Below, one piece after another: positions 15,744 through 24,098 of a stretch of DNA of 64,000 nt. A program made the position numbers and the translations under genes. The DNA comes from Streptomyces sp. NBC_00237 (lineage in GTDB: Bacteria; Actinomycetota; Actinomycetes; Streptomycetales; Streptomycetaceae). The notes under the pieces were generated by a model. It saw nothing but the letters and a program-made list of their open reading frames with translations, made no database searches and was not told the DNA's origin. Positions within the stretch are counted from its first letter, which is position 1; each line of letters begins with the position of its first letter. The stretch covers positions 62,001-126,000 of the forward strand of contig NZ_JAPEMT010000004.1 in the NCBI RefSeq assembly GCF_026342435.1, read 5' to 3'.

Positions 15744-17494
15744 CCCCGCTCCTCCTGCTGGGCCTCGCGGCAGAGTGCGGCGATCGCTCCGACGGTGGGC
15801 GCGCCGAGGATCCGGCGCAGGGGGATGCGCCGGCCCGCGGTCTTCGCCAGCCGGTTGGCGAGCCGGACGGCGAGCAGCGAGTGGCCTCCGGCGTCGAAGA
15901 AGTTCTGGTCCACGTCGGCGGGAGGAGCGCCCAGCAGTTCCTCCCAGAGGGCCGCGACGGCGGCCTCGGTGGCGTCGGACGGCGTGAAGCCGACCGTCCG
16001 CTCCTGTCCGATGTCCGCCACGAGCGTGCGCAGTCCTGCGCGGTGCAGCTTGCCGTTGGGGCCCAGCGGAAGCCTCGGTACCTGCTGGATCCGTGTCGGC
16101 AGCATGTAGTCGGGCAGCCGGTCGCGCAGATAGCCGCGCAGGGCCGCCGCGCTCACCTCTTCGCCGGACGTGACGCAGGCGACGATCCTCGGCTCGCCGT
16201 CGTCGAGGTCCGCGTACGTCCCGGCGTCGGTGACGTCGGGCGCCTTGCGGAGGGTGGACTCGATCTCCTCCAGCTCCACGCGGTAGCCGCGCACCTTGAT
16301 CTGGTTGTCGGCGCGGCCGGTGATCTCCAGTGCCCCGTCCGGGAGGTGACGGCCCCGGTCTCCTGTCCGGTAGTGGCGCACTCCCTGGTCGTCGACGGTG
16401 AAGCGGTCCTCGCCGTCGCCGCCGAGATAGCCGAGGGCGAGCGGCGGCCCGCAGACCCACACCTCACCCGTCACACCGGGTGGCAGCCGACGGCCGTGCC
16501 GGTCGCGGACCGAGATCGACGCGCCCGCCACCGCACTGCCGACCGGCACGCGTTCGGCGTCATCGGGCAGGGCGGCCGTGTCGTACGCGGCGACGTTGGA
16601 GGCGGTCTCGGTCATGCCGTACAGATTGAGGAGCGTGGCGTCGGGCCAGATCTCCCGGAAGCGGCGGACGGTCCGCACGGGCAGGGTGTCGGCGCCGCTG
16701 GTCACCAGCACCGGCCGGTGGGAAGCGGAGAGCTTCGAGCTCTCTTCGAGGAGCCCGGCGATCAGCTGCGGGGTGAGGAAGAGATGGGTGATCCGCTCCT
16801 CGGCGACGACGGCGGCGAACAGCACCGGATCGAGGAGCTCCTCGGTGCTGAGCACGACCGACGGGACGCCCTGGAGCAGGCCGCCGAGCAGTTCCCAGGG
16901 AGAGGCGACGAGCGCGGGCGACTTCTGCACCGCCAGCACCGCGTTCTCGGGGAACGGGTGGTCCTCCCACATCCACTCCAGACGGCCCCGGACCGAACGG
17001 TGACTGATCCGTACGCCCTTGGGGTTCCCGGTGGTGCCTGAGGTGTAGACGACGTGGAACAGCGCGTCCTCGTCCGGCTCCCGTTCGGGCGCTTCGTGCA
17101 CCGGCCCGTCCACGACCGGGGCCAGCCGTACGCGGGGCGCGTCCAGGGTGGGGAACTGGTCGAGCCCCGGCTCGGCCAGCACCACCTGCGGTCCCGTCTC
17201 CTCCACCATGCGACGCTGACGCCGTACGGGTATCGCCGGATCGAGCCCGAGATAGGCCGCGCCGGTCTTCAGCACGGCGAGCACCCCGGCGACCGCGGCG
17301 GGACCGCGCTGGGCGGCGAGCGCGACCAGCGAGCCGGGGCGCGTGCCCTTGGCGGCGAGCTGGGCGGCCAGCCGTCCGCTCCACTCGTCGAGTTCGCGGT
17401 AGGTGAGCGTGGTGCCGGTGTGGCGCAGGGCGACGGCCTCGGGGCGGGCCGCCACCTGCGCGGCGAAGCGTTCCAGCAGGGTCGGGGTGCTCAT
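15740..17494 (-). CDS. NRPS A-PCP didomain lacking the amino-group Asp (cluster 1)
   Basis: The 584-residue protein has an adenylation domain (about 10-500; TSGTTGNPKG, YRTGDRGRHL, catalytic Lys in GPNGKLHRAG) and a carrier domain with the phosphopantetheine Ser at about 539 (FFDAGGHSLLAVRL). In the binding-pocket strand the usual FDxSxW reads LVASPW, so the Asp that holds the alpha-amino group is replaced by Val. That is typical of A domains taking keto, hydroxy, aryl or other non-alpha-amino acids. Substrate cannot be named. It overlaps both neighbours by ATGA (upstream A-PCP-C and downstream thioesterase fusion). It probably loads a carboxylic acid that pairs with the diamino acid held by the neighbour. 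Confidence 0.88.
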   Translation of the reverse strand: MSTPTLLERFAAQVAARPEAVALRHTGTTLTYRELDEWSGRLAAQLAAKGTRPGSLVALAAQRGPAAVAGVLAVLKTGAAYLGLDPAIPVRRQRRMVEETGPQVVLAEPGLDQFPTLDAPRVRLAPVVDGPVHEAPEREPDEDALFHVVYTSGTTGNPKGVRISHRSVRGRLEWMWEDHPFPENAVLAVQKSPALVASPWELLGGLLQGVPSVVLSTEELLDPVLFAAVVAEERITHLFLTPQLIAGLLEESSKLSASHRPVLVTSGADTLPVRTVRRFREIWPDATLLNLYGMTETASNVAAYDTAALPDDAERVPVGSAVAGASISVRDRHGRRLPPGVTGEVWVCGPPLALGYLGGDGEDRFTVDDQGVRHYRTGDRGRHLPDGALEITGRADNQIKVRGYRVELEEIESTLRKAPDVTDAGTYADLDDGEPRIVACVTSGEEVSAAALRGYLRDRLPDYMLPTRIQQVPRLPLGPNGKLHRAGLRTLVADIGQERTVGFTPSDATEAAVAALWEELLGAPPADVDQNFFDAGGHSLLAVRLANRLAKTAGRRIPLRRILGAPTVGAIAALCREAQQEERG

Positions 17495-20400
17495 GATCGT
17501 CCGCCTCCTGGCAGCAGGTCGAGGGATCGGATGGCAGTGCGCGCGGCGCGCCGCGGGTCGGTGAGGGCCCTGAGCGCGATCACCGTGGACTCCAGGACGT
17601 TGCGCGCGACGGGTTCGTCGAGCAGCTCCTGCTGGTAGGCGTACTGGAGCAGGAGCCGGTCCGGGCCGTGCGGCTGCACGTACAGCGCGCAGTCGTACTT
17701 CGTGTAGCCGGTGTCCAGTTCGACGAAGCGGAAGCCGACGCCGTCGGCGGTGGTCGCGCGGGCCGGGTACGGCAGCATGTTGAGCATCGTCTGGAAGACG
17801 GGGGTCGCCGCCGAGCTCCGGGAGGCGGCCGGAAGCCGACGCAGTGTCCAGCCGAAGGGATGGTCCGATGCGGCGTACGCGTCGTACACCGTGTCGCGCA
17901 CCTGGGCGGTGAACTCGGTGAGCGTCGCGGCCGGGTCGATGCGCAGCCGCAGCGGCAGCATCGCGAGCACGAAGGCCGGCACATCGGCCGTCTCCGGCCG
18001 CTCCCGGCCCGCCATCGGCGCTCCGACGACGACCTCGTCGGCGTCGCCGTAGTAGCCGAGCGCCAGGGCGTACGCGGCCAGCAGCGGGACGAACGCGGTC
18101 GCGGACGCGGACAACGCGGTCTCCCGCAGCCGTTGCGTCAGGGCGTCGTCCAGCACCGCTTCGGTGATCGCACCCCGGTAGGAGGGGGTGGCCGGGCGCT
18201 GCTTCTGCGCGATCTGGAGCACCGGCAGATCGCCCGCGAGCTGTCGCTGCCAGTACCGGCCCGCCTCTGCGGTCTCCTCGGCGGCCAGCAACCGGTCGAG
18301 GTGGTCGAGGTAGCGGTCGTAGCGGGTGGAGCGCTCGGGGTCGGGGGCGGCCGGACGCCGCTCGTACAGCTCGGCCAGCCGTTGGAAGAGGACGGTGGCG
18401 CCCCAGCCGTCGAGCAGGAGCTCATGCAGGGTGACCAGCACCCGGTGCTGTCCGTCCGGCAGCTGGAACAGCCCGGCACGCAGGCCCGGCGCGTTCAGCA
18501 GATCGAAGGGGCGGGCGGCTTCCTCGGCCGCCAGCCGACGGTACGCGTCGGCCGTGACCTCCCGTGGAAGCGACGGCAGCGGCACGTCCCAGTGCGGGAA
18601 GTGGTGCACCACCGCGTCCCGCTGTTCGTCCCCCTGTGCCTCGTCCGGCTCGGCGAACCGGGCGAGCAGCAGCGGATTCTCGGCCAGCAGCAGCCGCCAG
18701 GCGGCTGCCAGACGGGGGACGTCCAGCGGGCCGTCCAGTTCCAGGGAGCCCTGATAGCTGTAGGAGGGGCTGTGCGGATCCAGCCGCCAGTGGAAGTACA
18801 CGCCTGCCTGCTGCGGGGTGAGCGGGCGGGTGCGCGGAGCGTCCCCCACGTGCTCGACCCCGGCGTGATCGGCCCCGGCGCCGCTGTCGGCGGGCGGGAT
18901 CCGGCTGCCGAGCGCGGCGAGCGCGGCCGGACTGCCGTCGCGCAGCACATCGCGCAGGCTCACCGCCGATCCCGTGTCCCGCAGCCGTGCGACGAGGCGC
19001 ATGGCGTGCAGCGAGTCGCCGCCCAGCTCCAGGAACGAGTCGTCGCGGCCGACCCGCCCGCTGCCGAGCAGTTCGGCGACGAGCGCGGCGATCGCGGCCT
19101 CGGCCTCGGTGCGCGGCGGGCTGAAGGGACGCGTGCCGGGGCGGCGTCGGCGCGGTGGTGGGGGCAGGGCCTGGTAGTCGGTCTTGCCGTTGCGGGTGAG
19201 CGGCAGTCGCGGAAGCACGACGAACGTGTGCGGCACCATCGGCGCGGGCAGCCGCTCGGTCAGGTGGGCGCGCAGCGCCTCCTCCGTCACCTCCTCGTCG
19301 GGGGTCGTGACGTACGCGACCAGCCGCTGCCGGCCCGCCGCCGGAGCGTGGGCGCTCTCGCGGGCCACCAGCGCGCCCTCGTCGCCGTCGGCGCGTACGG
19401 CGACCGCGCAGGCGGCGACGGCGGGGTGGGCGCCGAGCTCCGCCTCGATCTCGGCGAGCTCCATGCGGACGCCGCCGAGCTTCACCTGCCGGTCGACCCG
19501 GCCCAGATACTCCAGCTGGCCGTCCGGCAGCACCCGCACCGCGTCGCCGGTGCGGTACAGCCGCCCGCCGCCGTCCGTGAACGGGTCGGCGAAGAAGGAC
19601 AGCGCGGTCCGCTCCGGGTCGCCCAGATAGCCCCGGCCCACGACGAGGCCGCCGACGAACAGCTCACCCGTCTCCCCGTGGTCGCAGGCGTGCCACCGTC
19701 CGTTCTCGGAGCGCAGGACGTACAGCGCGGCGTTGCCGATGGGGCCGCCGATCGGCAGATGGCGTACGTCGGGTCCTGGCGGGCCGAGGACGGCGTGGGT
19801 GACGTCGTCCGAACACTCGGTGGGTCCGTAGGCGTTGAGCAGCGCGACGCCGGGAAGGGCCTCGTGCCACCGGCGGGCCAGCGCGGGCGGCAGCTCCTCG
19901 CCGGTGGCGATCATCCAGCGCAACGCTCCGGGGTTGATCCCCGCGCTCTGCTGGGCGTCCAGCAGGAAGCGGATCAGCGTGGGCACGCTCTCCAGGACGG
20001 TGGTCCGGCTCCGGCGTACCGCCTCCAGCAGCAACGTGCCGTCCTGGGCCCGGTCGTCGCCGAAGATCTGGACGCGGCCGCCGACGAGCAGCGGTGCGAG
20101 CATCTGCCAGACGGAGATGTCGAAGCTCAGCGGCGCGGTCTGCGCCAGCCGGTCGTCCTCGGTCAGCCCGAGGTCGTCGATCTTGGCCCATAAGTGGTTG
20201 AGCATGCCCTGGTGCTCGACGACCGCGGCCTTGGGGCGGCCGGTCGATCCCGAGGTGTACAGGACGTAGCGCACTTCGTCGGCGGGCGGCGGCGAGGGCC
20301 GGGTGCGGTGGGCGTCCGCGGGTGCCGGGGAGGCCGTGCGCACGTCGGCCGCCTGAGCGCCCTTGACCAGTTCGACGCTGTCGGCGGGGCCGCCGACGGT

Positions 20401-20814
20401 GAGCAGCAGCACCGCGCCGCTGTCCCTCAGCAGCGCGTCGACGCGGGCCGCGGGCCAGCTCGCGTCCACGGGCAGATAGACGGCGCCCAGCAGTTCCAGT
20501 GCGAGGAAGGCGCAGACGACGTCGACGCCGCGCCGGCCGCCGACCGCGACGATCTTTCCGCCCGTGACGTCTGCCGCGGCCAGCTGGGCGGCGACGCGCT
20601 GCATCCGGTCGGCCAACTCGCGGTAGCTGAGGTTCTGTTCGCCGTCCTCGACCGCCGTACGGTCGGGCCGGGCGGCCGCGTGCCGTTCGACGTGGGCGTG
20701 GACGCCCTCGCCCAACGGGTACGGCTCGCTGCGGGTCAGCGCGGCGGCGACGGACCGCTCCCGGGCTCCGTCGGCCAGTGGCAGGTCGGGGTAGTGCGTG
20801 GGCAGACCGGTCAC
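17491..20814 (-). CDS. NRPS A-PCP-C, predicted diaminopropionate-type activation (cluster 1)
   Basis: About 1107 residues from the GTG at 20814, which overlaps the methyltransferase stop as GTGA; the larger upstream open frame is a shadow. Domains: A (about 35-540; TSGSTGRPKAAVVEH, SFDISVWQ, YGPTECSDD, LTRNGKTDYQ), PCP (Ser about 600 in LELGGDSLHAMRL) and C (about 650-1080). My hand-read pocket code is D-I-W-E-I-T-A-D-D, very close to the published diaminobutyrate code DIWELTADDK. With SbnA/SbnB-like genes in the same operon, Dap is the likely substrate. The C-domain motif reads HELLLDG instead of HHxxxDG, with Glu at the catalytic His. Domain order A-PCP-C means this C acts on another protein's carrier domain. 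Confidence 0.9.
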   Translation of the reverse strand: MTGLPTHYPDLPLADGARERSVAAALTRSEPYPLGEGVHAHVERHAAARPDRTAVEDGEQNLSYRELADRMQRVAAQLAAADVTGGKIVAVGGRRGVDVVCAFLALELLGAVYLPVDASWPAARVDALLRDSGAVLLLTVGGPADSVELVKGAQAADVRTASPAPADAHRTRPSPPPADEVRYVLYTSGSTGRPKAAVVEHQGMLNHLWAKIDDLGLTEDDRLAQTAPLSFDISVWQMLAPLLVGGRVQIFGDDRAQDGTLLLEAVRRSRTTVLESVPTLIRFLLDAQQSAGINPGALRWMIATGEELPPALARRWHEALPGVALLNAYGPTECSDDVTHAVLGPPGPDVRHLPIGGPIGNAALYVLRSENGRWHACDHGETGELFVGGLVVGRGYLGDPERTALSFFADPFTDGGGRLYRTGDAVRVLPDGQLEYLGRVDRQVKLGGVRMELAEIEAELGAHPAVAACAVAVRADGDEGALVARESAHAPAAGRQRLVAYVTTPDEEVTEEALRAHLTERLPAPMVPHTFVVLPRLPLTRNGKTDYQALPPPPRRRRPGTRPFSPPRTEAEAAIAALVAELLGSGRVGRDDSFLELGGDSLHAMRLVARLRDTGSAVSLRDVLRDGSPAALAALGSRIPPADSGAGADHAGVEHVGDAPRTRPLTPQQAGVYFHWRLDPHSPSYSYQGSLELDGPLDVPRLAAAWRLLLAENPLLLARFAEPDEAQGDEQRDAVVHHFPHWDVPLPSLPREVTADAYRRLAAEEAARPFDLLNAPGLRAGLFQLPDGQHRVLVTLHELLLDGWGATVLFQRLAELYERRPAAPDPERSTRYDRYLDHLDRLLAAEETAEAGRYWQRQLAGDLPVLQIAQKQRPATPSYRGAITEAVLDDALTQRLRETALSASATAFVPLLAAYALALGYYGDADEVVVGAPMAGRERPETADVPAFVLAMLPLRLRIDPAATLTEFTAQVRDTVYDAYAASDHPFGWTLRRLPAASRSSAATPVFQTMLNMLPYPARATTADGVGFRFVELDTGYTKYDCALYVQPHGPDRLLLQYAYQQELLDEPVARNVLESTVIALRALTDPRRAARTAIRSLDLLPGGGRS

Positions 20815-21626
20815 CGGGACCCCTTCTTCACCGCGACGACGAGCAGGTACTCGACGGGAACTCCGGATCCCCGTTCGTCCGTGGTGTGGAAGCCCTCGGT
20901 CATCTCGACCATCTCGGCGCGCAGCTCCTTCCAGCGCGAGGGGGGCGAGATCGTGTTCTTCGCGGCGATGCACGGACCGAAGCAGTTCTCGAAGAAGGCG
21001 ACCAGGTCCTCGGCGGCCCGGAAGGGGTAGAACAGCTCCCCGCGTTCGGCGGTGACGGTGAAGGAGGGGCCGAACAGCTCGGCGAGGTAGTCCGCCGAGC
21101 CCCACAGCATCGGCTGCCCCTGATGGCCGTTGGGCGAGGGGAAGTAGGCCGACAGGATCTCCTGGAAGTGCGCCGTCCAGCTGCGCGCCGTCCAGTTGCA
21201 CATGCCGATCCGGCCGCCGGGGCGCAGCACCCGGGCCATCTCCGCGGAGGAGGCGGCGTGGTCGGGCGCGAACTGCACCCCGTAGGTGGAGGTCACCAGG
21301 TCGAACGAGCCGTCGGCGAAGGGGAGTTCCTGGGCGTCGCCTCGGTGCAGCTCCACCTCCACTCCCGCCTCGGCGAAGCGCTCGCGCGCGTCGGGGAAGA
21401 ACTCGTCCGTCAGATCGAGTCCGGTCACCGTCGATCCGCGCCGCGCGGACAGCAGCGCCACGTTGCCGTTGCCGGTGGCGACGTCGAGATGGTGGAGGCC
21501 GGGCCCGGGGGCGAGCCGTCCGATCAGCTCGACCGCGCCGGGGCGCAGCAGATCGGCGACGCGCCGGTACTCCCCGTACGACCACATGGTGCGGTTGATT
21601 TCCTGGACGTTGAGGTCGATGGCCAT
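20811..21626 (-). CDS. SAM-dependent methyltransferase (cluster 1)
   Basis: The 271-residue class I methyltransferase has motif I HLDVATGNGNVALL, an acidic ribose-binding residue in VTGLDLTDEFF, GDAQELPFADGSFD and RVLRPGGRIGMCNWT. The fold matches UbiE/Methyltransf_11-type enzymes. It would transfer a methyl group from S-adenosylmethionine to N, O or C of the cluster 1 product or precursor. It is in the operon between the SbnB-like gene (12 bp upstream) and the NRPS (GTGA overlap), so a biosynthetic role is very likely. The acceptor atom cannot be told from sequence. Confidence 0.88.
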   Translation of the reverse strand: MAIDLNVQEINRTMWSYGEYRRVADLLRPGAVELIGRLAPGPGLHHLDVATGNGNVALLSARRGSTVTGLDLTDEFFPDARERFAEAGVEVELHRGDAQELPFADGSFDLVTSTYGVQFAPDHAASSAEMARVLRPGGRIGMCNWTARSWTAHFQEILSAYFPSPNGHQGQPMLWGSADYLAELFGPSFTVTAERGELFYPFRAAEDLVAFFENCFGPCIAAKNTISPPSRWKELRAEMVEMTEGFHTTDERGSGVPVEYLLVVAVKKGSR

Positions 21627-21638
21627 GGTGGATCCCCC

Positions 21639-22712
21639 TCAGAGCGTGAGCCGGGCGCCGAGACCGACGGCCTCGGCGCGGGCGTGGATGCGGTCGGCGA
21701 CGGCGACGTCGAGGATCGACATGCCGAAGGGATTGCTGATGACGGTCTCGTCCTGGCGGCGGCGGCCCGGGTGACGGCCGGCGAGCACGTCGCCGAGAGT
21801 GGCATCCACCCGGCGTGCGCCGGGCTGCGCGATCACCCCGTCCCGGGGGGCGCCGTCGGGGCCGAGCAGCGTGCCCGCCCGGTGCATCCGGCCCAGCAGA
21901 CGGCGCGGGTCGTCGCGGACCAGGCTCCAGTCGTCGACGATCACCGTGTCGGCGGCGAGGACCGCCGCCTCGGTGAGGTCGTCCAGCGAGACGTGGCAGA
22001 CCAGCGCGCCGGGCCGCAGCCAGTCGGGCTCGATGTACCCCTGCGTCACCGTGGTGACGGGCACGACGAGTTCGGCGTCCCGTACCGCCTCGCGTGCGCT
22101 CCCGGCCCGTACGGTCTCGACCTTCGCGCCCTCGGGCAGCGAGGCGACGTACGCGGCGAGGGCCTCGGCGCGGCCGGGCGTCACGTCGTAGAGCGCGAGG
22201 GTGCGCAGCGTCGGCACGGTGCGCAGCAACAGCGCCGCGTGCGCCTGGGCGAGGGCCCCGCAGCCGACGAGCGCCAGTCGCTGCGGGGACGGCACCGCCA
22301 GGTGGCGTACGGCCAGTGCGGTCACCGCCGCGGTGCGCATCGCGCTGATGTAGGCCGCCTCCATCAGGGCGACGGGCCGTGCCGTCTCCGGGTCGAGCAG
22401 CAGGGTGAAGCCCTGGGAGCGCGGAATGCCCCGTGCCGGGTTTCCCAGTGAGGCGTTGATGGTCTTCATGCCGACGACGGGCGGTCTGCCGTCCTGGAGC
22501 AGCGCGCCGGGCATGGCCAGCAGCCTGGCCGAGTCGCCCCGCGGGGTCGTCCAGCCGAGGTATGCCTCCTCGGGGAGGACCGACTGCCCCGCGCTGTGCA
22601 GCATCAGCGCCTCGGCCACCGTCCGCACGATGTCCACGCCTCGGGCGGCCTCGACGACGTCCGCCCGCGTCAGATGGAGAAAGGGGCTGTCCGGGTATCG
22701 TTCGAAGTCCAT
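21639..22712 (-). CDS. sbnB: SbnB-like N-(amino-carboxyethyl)-glutamate dehydrogenase (Dap synthesis)
   Basis: The 357-residue protein belongs to the ornithine cyclodeaminase/mu-crystallin family. It has VGMKTINASLGNPARGIPR, the Rossmann loop ALVGCGALAQAHAALLL and the C-terminal ETVISNPFGMSILDVAVADR. In staphylococci SbnB oxidises the SbnA product with NAD to give L-2,3-diaminopropionate and 2-oxoglutarate. The presence of an SbnA-like gene in the same operon makes this role far more likely than ornithine cyclodeaminase. Start ATG 22712 has AAGGAGG 11 nt upstream; the frame extends 16 codons further without family signal. It supplies the diamino acid predicted for the A-PCP-C protein. Confidence 0.87.
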   Translation of the reverse strand: MDFERYPDSPFLHLTRADVVEAARGVDIVRTVAEALMLHSAGQSVLPEEAYLGWTTPRGDSARLLAMPGALLQDGRPPVVGMKTINASLGNPARGIPRSQGFTLLLDPETARPVALMEAAYISAMRTAAVTALAVRHLAVPSPQRLALVGCGALAQAHAALLLRTVPTLRTLALYDVTPGRAEALAAYVASLPEGAKVETVRAGSAREAVRDAELVVPVTTVTQGYIEPDWLRPGALVCHVSLDDLTEAAVLAADTVIVDDWSLVRDDPRRLLGRMHRAGTLLGPDGAPRDGVIAQPGARRVDATLGDVLAGRHPGRRRQDETVISNPFGMSILDVAVADRIHARAEAVGLGARLTL

Positions 22713-22778
22713 GGGGAGCGGGGCCTCCTTGGCGGGGGTCGTGATGCTCGAACAGGGCATGGCCTGACAGGCCGGTGG

Positions 22779-24098
22779 TCAGCCGCCGGTACGCGCCTTT
22801 CGTACGGTTACGCTCTCCGTCGGCCCGGCCGTCCCGGCACCGCGCCCCCCTCGCAGTACAGCGAGGGGAACGAGCGCGCCGAGCAGGAGCACACCGGCGA
22901 GCGCGATCCAGCCGGCCTTGCCGAGGGCGAGCACCACACCCGTCATCAGGACCGGTCCTGCGACCCGGTTGGCGACGGTGCGGCTGGTGTTGAACAGCAC
23001 CAGGTAGGCGCTGCGTGCCCCCTCGGGGGCCAGATCGAAGGAGAGCGTCCAGGACGCGCCGACCTGGAGCAGCTCGGCGAAGGTCAGCAGGACGACCGCG
23101 CCGCCCAGCACCAGCAGGGCGCCGTGCGTCCCGAAGCCCGGCGCGGCGGCGAACGCCAGCGCCCCGCAGCTCAACAGTGCCGCTGCGGCCGCGTACGACA
23201 GCCAGGCCCGGCGCGTCGTGCGGTAGCAGCGGTTGAGGGGGTACTGGAGGGCGATGCAGAGCACGGTGTTGACGGCGTACAGGATGCCGACGTAGCGCTC
23301 CGGCACCTCGGTGGCGGTCACCAGCCACAGGGGGAACGCCACGTTGAGCACCGGCATCCACAACGACACCAGTGCGTTGTACGCGGTGAAGCCCAGCAGC
23401 CGCCAGTCCTTGAGCAGGTCCCGTACGCCCGTCGCCTCGACCGGGCCGGCCGGGCTCTCGTCACGTGCGGTGGCGAACACCGCGGCCACGATCACATAGG
23501 CGACCGCGCCGCCGATCAGCAGCGGCCGGAACGCGTCGGGCGAGCCCGAACCCAGGGCGACTCCGGCGATCAGCCCTCCCAGGCTGATGCCCAGATTGAC
23601 GACGGTGCGCTGGACGGCCATCACCTTCGCGCGCAGGCTCTGCGGCGCCCGCGCGCCGACGTACGCCTGGACCAGCGGGGGCGAGGACTGCTCGGTGACG
23701 GCGATGACGGCGACGACCAGGAGGAAGCTCCACCAGCCGTCCACCCACAGATAGCCGATGGTGGCCAGGGCGCGCAGCAGCATGACGCCGGTCAGCACGG
23801 GCTGGGGGCCGAAGCGTCCGGCCAGCCGGGCGATGGGCAGGGCGGCGACGATGGCGACCGCGCCGCCGATGGTCAGTCCGATGCCGACGGACGAGGTGCT
23901 GAGGTGGGCGACCTTGACGAAGTAGATGGTCGACACGGCGAGGAACAGGCCGGTTCCGGTCCACTCGATCAGGGTCGCGCCCTGCACCAGTGGCAGGAAC
24001 TGCCGGTAGTCGCGGCCGCGTCCGGGCTGTTCGGGCCGTTCGGGCTGTCCGGGCCGTCCGGGCTGTCCGGGCTGTTCGGGCGTGCTGCTCGTACTCAT
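22779..24098 (-). CDS. MFS exporter of cluster 1
   Basis: The 439-residue protein has about 12 hydrophobic segments in the MFS pattern (LIEWTGTGLFLAVSTIYFV, GLTIGGAVAIVAALPIARL, ALLVLGGAVVLLTFAELLQ and others). Its first 30 residues are a Pro/Gln/Gly/Arg tract made by 9-bp DNA repeats and should be a disordered cytoplasmic tail. It overlaps the SbnA-like gene as ATGA and sits in the middle of the biosynthetic operon. It probably exports the cluster 1 product, giving self-protection. No substrate can be named. Confidence 0.88.
   Translation of the reverse strand: MSTSSTPEQPGQPGRPGQPERPEQPGRGRDYRQFLPLVQGATLIEWTGTGLFLAVSTIYFVKVAHLSTSSVGIGLTIGGAVAIVAALPIARLAGRFGPQPVLTGVMLLRALATIGYLWVDGWWSFLLVVAVIAVTEQSSPPLVQAYVGARAPQSLRAKVMAVQRTVVNLGISLGGLIAGVALGSGSPDAFRPLLIGGAVAYVIVAAVFATARDESPAGPVEATGVRDLLKDWRLLGFTAYNALVSLWMPVLNVAFPLWLVTATEVPERYVGILYAVNTVLCIALQYPLNRCYRTTRRAWLSYAAAAALLSCGALAFAAAPGFGTHGALLVLGGAVVLLTFAELLQVGASWTLSFDLAPEGARSAYLVLFNTSRTVANRVAGPVLMTGVVLALGKAGWIALAGVLLLGALVPLAVLRGGRGAGTAGPTESVTVRKARTGG
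24024..24080 (-). repeat. 9-bp tandem repeats in the exporter N-terminus
   Basis: Six units of a 9-bp motif (GGGCTGTTC, GGGCCGTTC, GGGCTGTCC and variants, plus strand) run head to tail. They encode the Pro-Glu/Gly-Gln/Arg tract of the MFS protein. Copy number is likely to vary between strains. Confidence 0.9.

Noticed and set aside
13488..16109. Long plus-strand frame opposite the thioesterase fusion and A-PCP genes
   Set aside because: Antisense shadow: Arg/Gly/Val-rich peptide without motifs, while the minus strand encodes complete enzymes.
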